The translations under genes and the position numbers were made by a program. The notes beneath the pieces are model-generated. The model worked only from the letters and a program-made list of their open reading frames with translations. It had not been told where the DNA came from and made no database searches. This document shows positions 55,102 through 64,000 of a DNA stretch of 64,000 nucleotides, in pieces (the first letter of the stretch is position 1; every line of letters begins with the position of its first letter). Origin of the DNA: Hawksworthiomyces lignivorus (taxonomy: Eukaryota; Ascomycota; Sordariomycetes; Ophiostomatales; Ophiostomataceae); NCBI GenBank assembly GCA_002917075.1, contig NTMA01000075.1, positions 1-64,000 on the forward strand. Direction: 5' to 3'.

Positions 55102-57336
55102 ATGGCCACTATCTCCGGCACGGGCACAGGAACGCCCAAGCAGTCTGAGCTCTCCCGCGAGGATCAGACGCTGCTGCTGTTTGCCGGGCTGATGGAGGGC
55201 GGCAAGGAAGACGACGAGACTGTGCGGGACTTGGACCGCCTGACCAAGGTGCTCAACGACGACATCGAGGCTGTTAAGAATGGCGAGCCGTCCATCTGCT
55301 CGCTGATCGACTCTGATTGTGCCGACACTTTGTTCGGCTACCTGGACATGCGCCAGCCCGACGTCGTGCGTGGCCACGCCACTCTAGCCACCTCGTCCTA
55401 CCTCAAGGCCGCAGCCGCTGATGGCGCTGACAAGCTGTCCAAATTCTTCTACGAGCGTGTGCGCCGCGGCACCTACGATGACTACATTGTCGCCTTCTGC
55501 GTTGCGGCTGCCGTCTTTCCCATCGTGCCGGATCTGACCGCCGAGCTCTTCCTCAGCGAGGGCTTCCTGCCCAGCCTGGGCCCGCTGATGCGCCGCAAGT
55601 GGAAGAGCCGCAAGGTCGAGACTGCTTGCCTCGACATGCTCAACACCGCCTGTCTGAACGCCGCCTGCCGCGAGGCCGTCCAGAAGTACTGCGGCGACTG
55701 GCTCGAGGAGATCGTCGACCAGGACCCGGACGACGTCGTCAAGGACATGTTCGCCGCCAATCCGGATGGCAGCGTCGGCGAAGGCTCCATTTCCATGCGC
55801 CGCCACTCCCGCCAAGTCCAGAATTTGGCTGCCGTCATTCTCGCTAAGATCAAGGTAGGCCCTGTTTTGCTTGCGGACTGCATTTATTCTTTCTTTTTTT
55901 TTTTTTCTCTCCGTTTCTCTTTGGCGAATGTCGTATCTAACTGACACAGTAAGGCAACGCTGCCCCCGCAGCAGCTCGCCTCGGGCGCCTCCGAGGTGGT
56001 TGAGGGCGATAGCGGCCGCATCCAGCCGGCGACCACGAGCATCGAGGAGCTGAGCAAGATGTTCACGGACCTTCTGGTGAACAACCCGGACCAGGGCAGC
56101 CAGAACTCGGTCGAGGGGCTGGCGTACGCGTCGCTGCAGCCGCAGGTGCGGGAGGACCTGGCAGGCAACAGCAAGTTTCTGAAGAGCCTGGTGGAGACGC
56201 TCAAGGACGCGCAGCCGCGGTCGCCCGTGACGTACGGTGCCCTGAGCATCTTTGCCAACCTGACACGATACCAGCCGCCGCAGACGGAGGAACAGAAGCG
56301 CATGGGGCAGCTCAAGGCGTACGCCAACGCGGCCGGCAAGAGCGGCCAGCAGGAGAACCCGCTGACCGACGACGCACACGTGGCCGCGCGGTGCAGCAAA
56401 GTGTTCGCAGCCGGCGTGACGCCAGTGCTTGTCACGCACAGCAAGAACGGGTCGGCCGCGTCGCTGTCGCTGATCGTGAACATCCTGCACGCGCTGGCCG
56501 TGACGCCGAGTCTGCGGGGCCAGCTGGCGCAGCAGGGTGCCGTGCGGCTGCTGATCGACGCCTGGACCAGCCTGGTCACTCCGGAGACGGCGGCCGCGCG
56601 GCGGACGGCCGCGCAGGCGCTGGCGCGGATCCTCATCTCGACTAACCCGGCGCACGTGTTTGGGGGCACACGGCCGACGCCACTGAGCGCGGCCGTCCGG
56701 CCCCTAGCGTCGCTGCTAGTGCGCGGTGGCGAGGACGACTTTGACCTGCTGCCGTGCTTCGAGGCCCTGATGGCGCTGACCAACCTGGCGTCGACTGACG
56801 ACGACGCCCGCCGTGGCATCCTTCGGGCAGCCTGGCCTGACGTCGAGGAGCAAATCCTGTCCAACAACGCGCGCGTCACCCGCGCCGCCGTCGAGCTCAT
56901 CTGTAACCTAGTGCAGGGCCCAGACGGCATCGCCCTCTACGCCAACGGCAGCCCTGCCGCCCGCAACCGCCTGCACATCCTCGTGGCCCTGGCCGACGCC
57001 GAGGATGCCGGTACCCGCGGGGCCGCCGGCGGCGCCCTGGCCTCGCTGCTCAACTACGAAGCCGTCGTGCGCGCCGTCACCGCCCGTTCCCGCGGCGTCG
57101 ACATCCTGCTCGGCCTCGCCGCCGACCCGGACAGTGAGGACCTGCGCCACCGCGGCGCCGTCGCTCTCTACAGCATGGCCGCCTGCGAGGGCGACGCCGG
57201 CAAGGAGGCCCGCGCCGCCATCCGCGCCGCCGACGGCGTCAGCATCCTCACCGCCTGCGCCAAGGCCAGCCGCCGGCCCGAAGTCGTCGAGGCCGCCGTG
57301 TTCGCGCTCAAGGCGCTGCTAGAGGAGGAGGAGTGA
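55102..57336 (+). CDS. UCS-domain myosin chaperone (She4/UNC-45 family)
   Basis: Two exons: 55102-55854 and 55954-57336 (711 aa). The acceptor must be the second AG of CAGTAAG, which joins ILAKIK to ATLPPQQL in phase; the first AG would put a stop at once. The start is ATG 55102 (MATISGTGTGTPKQSEL). UCS proteins fold and hold myosin motor domains and so support actin-based transport, endocytosis and cytokinesis. The protein is a chain of armadillo-like helical repeats. The middle (TPVLVTHSKNGSAASLSLIVNILHAL onward) fits the UNC-45/CRO1/She4 central domain, and the C-terminal half (ALMALTNLAS, AVELICNLVQ) the UCS domain. There is no N-terminal TPR domain, as is normal in fungi. It converges on the Trm2 gene, 231 bp away. 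Confidence 0.9.
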
Positions 57337-57567
57337 GAGCATCAGAACGAGAGAGCACGATGGGCAATGTGTTTGGCAATCATCAAAATATCTGCATGGC
57401 GTGGGATTTTATTTCAGTTTGTGGGCCCAAAAAAAGCAAAAAATTTGTAGCGTTGATTTAATTTTTGAAAGAGGCATGCTTTTGGTTATATTCTATTTTT
57501 CTTTATATCTCTATCCAGCACTAGTGGTACACTTTTCTATTCAAGATTCTGTTCTGTGTCGTCCAAT

Positions 57568-59865
57568 CTACAGCAGGTCCACCCGGTTGAGCACGGCGAT
57601 ACCCTCGACGTGGGCCGTCTGCGGGAAGAAGTCGAAGCCGCGCAGGCTCTCGATCTCGTAGCGGACGGGCGGCTTCGCCTGGTCGGCGGCCTCGTCCGGA
57701 GGTCCTTGAGCAGCAGCTGCTGCAACGCCGCTGTCGCCCCAGTCGGCGTAGCCGCGCACGAGCATGCCGACGTCGCGGGCCTGCGTGTGCACGTTGCAGC
57801 TGACGTAGACGATGCGGGCGGGGGCGAAGGCGAGCAGCTGGCGCAGGAAGGGGGCGTCGCAGCCCTTGCGCGGCGGGTCGAGCACGACAGCGGTCTCGTC
57901 GGGGTCGAAGGCGCTCAGCTGGTCGCGCACGCCGGCAAAGAGCTGCGCGGCGTCGGCGGCGAGGAAGCTGCAGCGCTCGGGCGGCAGGTGGTTGAGCGCG
58001 GCGTTGGTGCGCGCGTAGGCGATGGACTGGTCGGCGACGTCGACGCCGACGGAGCCGCCGGGCAGCGTGGACGCCAGCGTGATGGTGAAGAGGCCCGAGC
58101 CCGAGTAGGCGTCGATGAGGTAGCGGAGCGCCTTGCGCGGCTGAGGACTGCCGTTCTCGCCGTCTGCTGGCGCCAGCGCTGGTGCCGGCATCGCCTGGGG
58201 GCGCACGGCGTCCCGCACGTACGCCGTCAGCACCGGCAGGATCGAGTTGTTGTTCTGGAAGAAGCTGCCGGCCGGGTTGGTGAAGACGTAGTCGTCGACG
58301 TACTCGGTCGACGTGGCGTTACTGTCAGAGATGCACGTCTTGATGTCCGTGTAGGCGGCGGTCTCGACGCGGACGGCGTCGGCGGGGGTGTCCTCGGGCG
58401 CGGGTGCGGCGCCGGCCTCGCCGTGCGCCGCAGCGGCGGCAGCGTTCTGGCCGTCCTTGTAGTAGCGCGCCGTGCTCTCGCGCAGCAGGATGGTGGCGCC
58501 GCGCTGGAACGTGGCAAAGTCGCGGGCGACGCGGGCGCGCTCGCGCGCCATGCCGGCGGCCACGGCCGGCGTGCCGATGGGGCACTGCTCAATGTCGAGG
58601 GTGGCGCGGGCGCCGCCGGCGGGCCCGCCGGCCTTGGCCATGAAGCCGATCTCGGGCACGGCCGTCAGCGTGCGGCCGCCCTTGTTCTTGCGGCGGAACC
58701 CCGGGGGGCCGTCAAAGTGCGGCGTCAGCTTGGTGCGGTAGCCGTACTGCAGCGGGCTGGCCACCGTGTCCAGCACCGCCGGCACCCGCTCCGGCGGCAG
58801 CTGCGAAAAGTGCCGGTACGCCCGCTCCACCACGCGCCGCTTGATCCGCAGCTGCTCCCCGTAGTCCAGCATCTGGTACTGGCACCCCGAGCACCGCCCA
58901 AAGTACGCGCACCGCACCCGCTGGTCGTCGCCCCGCGGGTCGCGCAGCTCCGGCGACGGCCGCACCACCTCCAAAAAGTCCGCCACCGAGTACGTCGGCG
59001 GCAGCGGCAGCACAATGCCCTGCTCGCGCTCGCGCTGGCTCAGCTTCGGCTGCCCCAGGTGCCGGTACACCCGCGCGCGCACAATGTCGCCCGGCACGGA
59101 AAACGACACGACGTAGACGCGCCGGCGGCGGCGGCGGCGGCGGCGGCCGTCGTCCTCGAGCCCCTCCTGCCGCTTCTGCACGGCTAGGCCCTCGCCCGTC
59201 GACGACAGGTCCACCACTTCCAGCTCGATCTCTGTGCCCGGTTCTGGCAGCTCCTCCTCTTCCTCCTCCTCCTCCACATCCTCTTCGTCCTTCCGCTCCT
59301 TCTCCTGTTCAGGTTTCGGTACTGCGACCGCGGTGCTGTCTGTAGATGCCTCGTTCTCCCGCTGTAGACGTAGCGACTGCAACAGCGACTGCACGTCGGC
59401 CAGCAGCACCTCCTCGGCCGTGCCCTCGGTCACGGCCTTGAGCCGCCGCGCGCCCTTGAGCTTCTTCTTGGGCGGCCGCTGGCGCCGGCTGCCGCCGTTG
59501 CGACTATCGCCTCCGTTCTGCTTCTGTTGCCCATCCGTCGCCCTGCTGGGGCTGCTGCCAGGATGGGGTCTCTTTGCGCCTGCTTCCCTAGCTGGGGACC
59601 TGGCCACCGCTGCCTTCGACGGCAGGGATGCTCCAGCGTCCGTCTCCGACATGGTTGCAAAAGATCTCTGGCTCACACGGCCAAGAAAACCAAACACAAA
59701 ACTAGACTGTGGAAAAAATCTATTTAGCGCAAAGCGCGCTGCCAACACTCCTGGTGCTTGTCTCGCTGTTGATGCTAGCGGCGACGTCAACGATCTAGAC
59801 CAGACGTGAACTCGAAGCAGGCCTGTCGCCGAAGAGAGTGCTTTCTTGCTCAGGGCACTCGGCAT
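57568..59865 (-). CDS. TRM2: tRNA (uracil-5-)-methyltransferase Trm2
   Basis: Single exon, 765 aa from ATG 59865, or 694 aa from a second in-frame ATG at 59652 (MSETDAGASLP). Trm2 makes 5-methyluridine at position 54 of tRNA using S-adenosylmethionine. Order: basic leader; Lys/Arg-rich disordered part; TRAM-like stretch (EIELEVVDLSSTGEGLAV) with an Arg run; an iron-sulfur-type cysteine cluster CAYFGRCSGC; SAM-binding motif YLIDAYSGSGLFTITLA; DPPRKGCD; and the catalytic Cys in VYVSCNVHTQARD. The 71 residues between the two ATGs hold no Asp or Glu and many Arg and Ser, as in a mitochondrial leader, so two start codons may send the enzyme to two compartments. A (CGG)n run at about 59121-59152 encodes nine Arg. 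Confidence 0.92.
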   Translation of the reverse strand: MPSALSKKALSSATGLLRVHVWSRSLTSPLASTARQAPGVLAARFALNRFFPQSSFVFGFLGRVSQRSFATMSETDAGASLPSKAAVARSPAREAGAKRPHPGSSPSRATDGQQKQNGGDSRNGGSRRQRPPKKKLKGARRLKAVTEGTAEEVLLADVQSLLQSLRLQRENEASTDSTAVAVPKPEQEKERKDEEDVEEEEEEEELPEPGTEIELEVVDLSSTGEGLAVQKRQEGLEDDGRRRRRRRRRVYVVSFSVPGDIVRARVYRHLGQPKLSQREREQGIVLPLPPTYSVADFLEVVRPSPELRDPRGDDQRVRCAYFGRCSGCQYQMLDYGEQLRIKRRVVERAYRHFSQLPPERVPAVLDTVASPLQYGYRTKLTPHFDGPPGFRRKNKGGRTLTAVPEIGFMAKAGGPAGGARATLDIEQCPIGTPAVAAGMARERARVARDFATFQRGATILLRESTARYYKDGQNAAAAAAHGEAGAAPAPEDTPADAVRVETAAYTDIKTCISDSNATSTEYVDDYVFTNPAGSFFQNNNSILPVLTAYVRDAVRPQAMPAPALAPADGENGSPQPRKALRYLIDAYSGSGLFTITLASTLPGGSVGVDVADQSIAYARTNAALNHLPPERCSFLAADAAQLFAGVRDQLSAFDPDETAVVLDPPRKGCDAPFLRQLLAFAPARIVYVSCNVHTQARDVGMLVRGYADWGDSGVAAAAAQGPPDEAADQAKPPVRYEIESLRGFDFFPQTAHVEGIAVLNRVDLL

Positions 59866-60392
59866 GAAGCTCAAGAATCTGGCAATTCAATCAGAGAATC
59901 TTGATCCTCTTTTTATCTTCTGTTTCCCCGATACTCTGTGAAGTAGAGGCTTGTCGTCTCCAAAATTTTCATATTCTTTTTTTTTTTTTTTTTAGATGAC
60001 TAAGAATCGCAGCAAGCTTTGCTCCTTCCAGCGCAAGAAAATAGCGGCGCCTTGTGGTAACACTGTTTTATCACTATGCTGATTGGCCCCCGCTGTCCTA
60101 GCTGCATAGGCCCACTAATAAGAGCTTTCTTCCTTTTACATCGTCGACGAGTAAAGAAACAGGACCTAGATATAGCTGTGACTGAATAAATAGGAAGCAA
60201 AAAGACAAATGTGCCATTCTAGAAGCCGCTTAATTAAATTGTAGAAGATCGAGACATTACAATTTGCTGACCGAAAGACGAGATTCTTAGGTTTAGCCCC
60301 TAAAAACCTGGTTTATATACGGAGGAACTTGTACTAACAAAGAAGAAGCATCCCCACCCTCATGTTCGTTGCCTCAGCATCAAAGCTGCCCT
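59866..60392. other. Intergenic region
   Basis: Upstream region of Trm2 and 3' flank of the MYND gene, with a T run near 59977-59994. No coding sequence supported. Confidence 0.5.
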
Positions 60393-62494
60393 CTAGGCAT
60401 ATATTCTCTTCCACTCCATGTAAAATTCTTTACTGGTCACGCTATCGCGGAGGAGGTTGTCAAACTCCTGCTGGGCTCCTGGCTGGTCTGGGCGCAGCTT
60501 CAAGCGATAGGGCCATCTTTCAATGATCGTGTGCTTCTCTTTCCTCACTACTCCAAGCGCTAACTCAGAACCGTTTAACAAGTTCTTCTCCACATATCTG
60601 GTAAAGTAATTAATTCAAGGACAATCCGTCTGAGAGCTTTCTTGGCGGATGCATCGCATACTCACTGGTCGAAGATGCCGTTGTTTGTAGAAATGATAGG
60701 TTGAGCCTGCAAAACTTTGACAATGTAAGGATCGTATAGCGACGTCATCGGTCCCTTGGGAGGAAGATACTTCACGACGCTTCCGACTGACGCGCTGCCC
60801 TGGAGCAATTCTTTGCTCATGTCTTGAGCACTTTTGTTCTCATCAACGGTGTTCATAGACAACGTAAGTAGAGTCGCATGTTTATTGACGAGAGAGCTCT
60901 GGAGCAGAGGCGTCATGACTATCAATGTTTTGTGTATTCCCAGATATGCTCCATCAGAGATATTAGACGTCTGTGGAATCACATATATAGGTTATTATCA
61001 ATTCTATTCTCGGCGGACACGAAGAAAGCAACGGCTTGGATGACTCGCCTCGATTCGGCTGAACGTCTCACCACCAACGTGGTTGCCAAGATCTGCAGCA
61101 TCGACATGGAGGGCTCGAAAGGACACGGCCGTGTTTGACAGGCGTGCTAGAAAGCCTCCAAGAACCGCGCGGAGATAGTAGAAGAGCTTGCCGTACAGGT
61201 CAGCCGTTGCAGCGCCGCTGGGTGCGGCGGCAACCTCGTCGAATGGCGCAGCCGCCGCGGGGATCGGCATTGTCTTGCATGGGCCACGTGTCGGCTGTCT
61301 GAAAAAACGTGCTACAAGCAGTCTCTGTTAGTAGAAAGTGTGTGTTCATGATTTACCAAAGAGACAAGGGGCGCCCGATGGATCGACTAACGGGTTCGGG
61401 ACGACAAAGTCCTCTCTGGGAGACCCAAAAGGCAAAACAAGGCCGTCCTCGCGAAAGCGACAGAGAGCCATTCGATGCCTAGGAGAGAACAACAACAGGT
61501 ACCGGTCGCGGTAGTCTCTCCGAGCCCAAGCCAGCGTGGTGGCTGTGCGGATTTGATGCGCTTTCTTTACCGTCAAGCCTGCGGGAATCTCAAAATAAGA
61601 CAAGAGCTTGTCCCATGACGATTTTTCCAAAACAACCCGAAGAGAGCGCTCCCCGAACGTCCATGTCTTCCCCAGCAAGAGGGATGGCGACTTGTCCTTG
61701 GTCTTTTTGCAGACAGTCTCTATGAGAGGTCGAATCTGGGCGTGGAGGAAATCGATGTCGGATTTCCGCAAGAGCGCAGAATACCATACATGTATCATGC
61801 AGTCGACTACCTGGTCTGTGTTTCCAGCCACGAGGGCAATGAGAAGCAGGATTACATTGCGGGCTACAATTTCGAGGTCTCGGTCGTTTATCGTCACATG
61901 AACAGAACGGCCGTAGCCAGCAGGAATCTGGGCGATCGTCCTGATGACATTCCGGACGTCACCAGAGGCTAGACATGAAAAATGGCTTACGTTAGCCTAG
62001 GCTTGACTTTTGCAGATTCGTCTACGCCCTAGCCCGCAGGAAAAAGGAAGCTGCTTACCGGCAAAGAGGAGCTTCAAGTCTTCCTGAAAGGCGTCGCCTT
62101 CGTTTGATGCGAGCTGGAGAACGTCAAAAGCGGGCAAGTTGCCCCAGAAGTACTTCAGCACCCCGTATGTCGTCACTCCCAATTCGTCACTGACAAAATC
62201 CGGAGCGCGGTTCTCCACGATCCAAGCAGGCTGCCAGTTTTCTCTGCCAACGGGAGTCTTGCAGTCGATTTTGTGTTTGGGCCAGTGTGATTTTTGGCAA
62301 GCCTGGCTACAATACTATGTCGAGGTACAGAGAGTATGTCAGCCCGGTATTTAATATCTGGACAATCTGTGCCGTGGCTTGGATGGACCTACGATAACAA
62401 GAAGACAGCTCTTGCAGCTGTACTTTCCGCTTTTCTTGCAATATTTGTTGTTTGGGCTCCAATTTGCACAAAGAAATGTCTGATCTGCCATCAT
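60393..62494 (-). CDS. MYND zinc finger / DUF4470 protein
   Basis: Six exons: 62494-62393, 62314-62059, 61968-61357, 61311-61049, 60970-60666 and 60597-60393 (580 aa). Exons 1-2 build the MYND finger: LCANWSPNNKYCKKSG, YSCKSC, then after the intron YCSQACQKSHWPKHKIDC. Next comes the DUF4470 region (YFWGNLPAFDVLQLASNEGD, LLFAASGDVRNVIRTIAQ), followed by a long conserved C-terminal part (INDRDLEIVARNVILLLIALV, LYGKLFYYLRAVLGGF, KEKHTIIERWPYRLKLRP). Many filamentous ascomycetes carry such proteins; the biochemical role is unknown. The fourth intron (61048-60971) appears to start with GC rather than GT. Only that choice keeps the frame and the expected FSRIE-TSNIS joint. The start is the first of two adjacent ATGs. 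Confidence 0.9.
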
Positions 62495-64000
62495 GCGCTC
62501 TGCTTCTGAAGAGTAAGAAGCCGCAAGAAGCCGCTGCAAAAGCAACCACACATAGCGGAAGGTGAACAATGTCGATGGGAAGTTTCGATCATCATGAACA
62601 ATCTTGGCAGGGCATCAAGTTGAATGATGTGTTACACAAACGTTAGGCAGCAACAGCCGGTCACGTTTATCCTCAAAGCGAGACCATTCGTGGTGACCAG
62701 AGGCCTCTTCGCTACGGATCTTCTGTCGTCACATCATGTATTCAGAGAGCCGTCCCATAGCACTGAATCACCAGAGTCTACTTACGCAGCTGCTAGCAAG
62801 ACAAGCCTCTACATTGGCTTCTGGAGCAAGTGAATTATTGGCTGGTTATTAGCATGCACAGTCAGCCTGCTGCATTAGGTGGTCATACAAGAAGAAGCAA
62901 TTGTATCTAAGCCAATACGCGAGAGGTACGGGGTACAGCTCACTGTTGGCACTGCAAGATGTAGAAAGCTGAGCCGCGGTTTAGTCACCTGTGATGCCTC
63001 TCCATCTATCTCTTCTCTCAGCTGGATTATTGACCTTACTCACCGCTAGGCATCCACCTGGTGAATGTGATTCAGTTTGCGGCCATATCGACCCTTAGAG
63101 TCTACTGCAGCTTCGATCTCGAGGGCCGCGTCTTCATCCTCATAGACTGTCTGCCTGACTAGTGGCTCTAGGCTCGTACGCCACTATCCAGGGCTTCCAC
63201 AGAGGCAATACGATCACGGGTACCACGGACTGGGAGATGACAGCGGAATACAACATATACGCGTGGCATGTGAGCCCGGCCACACACTCTGGTAATAAGA
63301 AAGCAGGCACAGCAATTGGCACAGGCACACTGCTAAGCTCTACATGGCCGCCATTGAAGGTAACTGTAGCCGTGTATCTGTGTTAGGATCTGGTTGACAT
63401 TAGATACCATTCCACCTTAATGATGAGATGTACATCTTGGGGTTTCTCTTTTTTGCGTCGCATCTTGGCTTGTAGTTCTTGATGCGCACGTTTTGGGTCT
63501 CCACTATTAGAAAATCCCAATGGAGCTTTTTACTACATCTAAATGCCCTGTACGAGGACGCATACCAAACTTGGCACTGCAACGCTGTAGTTTGTCCTAT
63601 GGCAAGCTATTCTGCAAATATTACGCTTTCACAGCGCTTCGTTGCGGGCATCTTGTCTGCCGATCTGCGATCCGATGCCGTTACGTAAAGCCCTGGACGC
63701 TGGATAAGCATAATAAGTCACAGCAAATCCTGCAACTTCGCCTTTCAGGGACGGGTCACACGCACTGATTATGCTTGGGACGATCCAAATGGCGTGCCAG
63801 CTACCCCAGGAATTACCACAATTGGTATTTTTTGACAGAAGCATTTCGGGGTTGAAGCTGGTCGTCCGCCCTCGTCCGTCTCTCGTCCACCATCGTCTTC
63901 TCTTATCGGTCACACGGCCGTCGGTAGCGGCTGTCGGCTCAGTTGACCCTCAAAAAATAGGCTTGCAGCCAAACTGCAGCCAAAGCTAAGGGCTTTCAAT
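62495..64000. other. Terminal stretch without a recognised gene
   Basis: The first few hundred bases are probably the promoter of the MYND gene. After that, only short open frames without motifs. A minus-strand piece at about 63160-63050 reads EDEDAALEIEAAVDSKG and could be a fragment of something larger, but it stops quickly. Near 63965-63986 an 11-bp unit TGCAGCCAAAC/G is repeated twice. A transposon remnant is possible but not shown. Confidence 0.4.

Noticed and set aside
55384..56930. Long minus-strand frames opposite the UCS gene
   Set aside because: Cross the UCS intron and have shadow composition; the UCS protein on the plus strand is clearly real.
57556..59187. Long plus-strand open frame (543 codons) opposite Trm2
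   Set aside because: It is the GC-rich antisense shadow of Trm2, rich in Gly/Ala/Val/Arg with no motif, starting at a non-convincing codon.
63140..64000. Transposon or polyprotein remnant
   Set aside because: Only a 45-residue piece and an 11-bp duplication were seen; no transposase motif, terminal repeat or target-site duplication could be shown.

Overview
The window is nuclear DNA from a filamentous ascomycete (Pezizomycotina). Genes are split by short introns of about 50-110 nt with GTRNGT-like donors. The content is typically fungal: a Zn2Cys6 regulator, a NACHT-ankyrin STAND protein, a MYND/DUF4470 protein, and fungal Dbp6, Gpi3, Arp3, UCS and Trm2 orthologues. Exon joins were worked out by hand from splice signals, reading-frame phase and family motifs. 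For every spliced gene the exon lengths add up to a whole number of codons. Species or order cannot be fixed from the sequence alone.

Left part (1-30 kb), accessory in character. In order: a large PARP-like ADP-ribosyltransferase (899-4915, +); a coiled-coil protein with an RPRD repeat tract (6875-9440, -); an HSPA12-like Hsp70-family ATPase in eight exons (10683-13351, +); a Zn2Cys6 transcription factor (14531-17155, +) followed by a peroxisomal copper amine oxidase (17977-20311, +); a NACHT-ankyrin STAND protein (20573-24122, -) whose P-loop sits on a 25-nt exon; a low-complexity protein with an orphan C-terminal domain (26670-27869, +); and a broken trypsin-like gene (28509-29472, -). Long gene-poor gaps separate them.

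Right part (30-62.5 kb), mostly housekeeping. In order: Dbp6-type DEAD-box helicase (30530-33595, +); GPI GlcNAc-transferase catalytic subunit (34048-35763, +); a histidine phosphatase with a C-terminal PIP-box-like motif (36628-37712, +); an alkyltransferase-like DNA-lesion protein (38173-38737, -); a protein with RRM-like folds (39531-41366, -); cytosolic alcohol dehydrogenase (42211-43364, -); Arp3 (46648-48453, -); taspase-like threonine aspartase (49440-51724, +); TFIIH subunit Tfb4 (52248-53618, -); UCS myosin chaperone (55102-57336, +); Trm2 tRNA m5U methyltransferase with two possible start codons (57568-59865, -); and a MYND/DUF4470 protein with a probable GC-AG intron (60393-62494, -). 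The last 1.5 kb holds nothing recognisable.

The genes do not form one pathway. Possible functional pairs are the regulator next to the amine oxidase, and Arp3 with the UCS chaperone (both actin cytoskeleton). No tRNA, rRNA, CRISPR or intact transposon was found. I did not find a convincing new multi-gene system. The most interesting single observations are the PIP-box phosphatase, the P-loop microexon, the GC-AG intron, the degraded protease-like gene and the divergent PARP.
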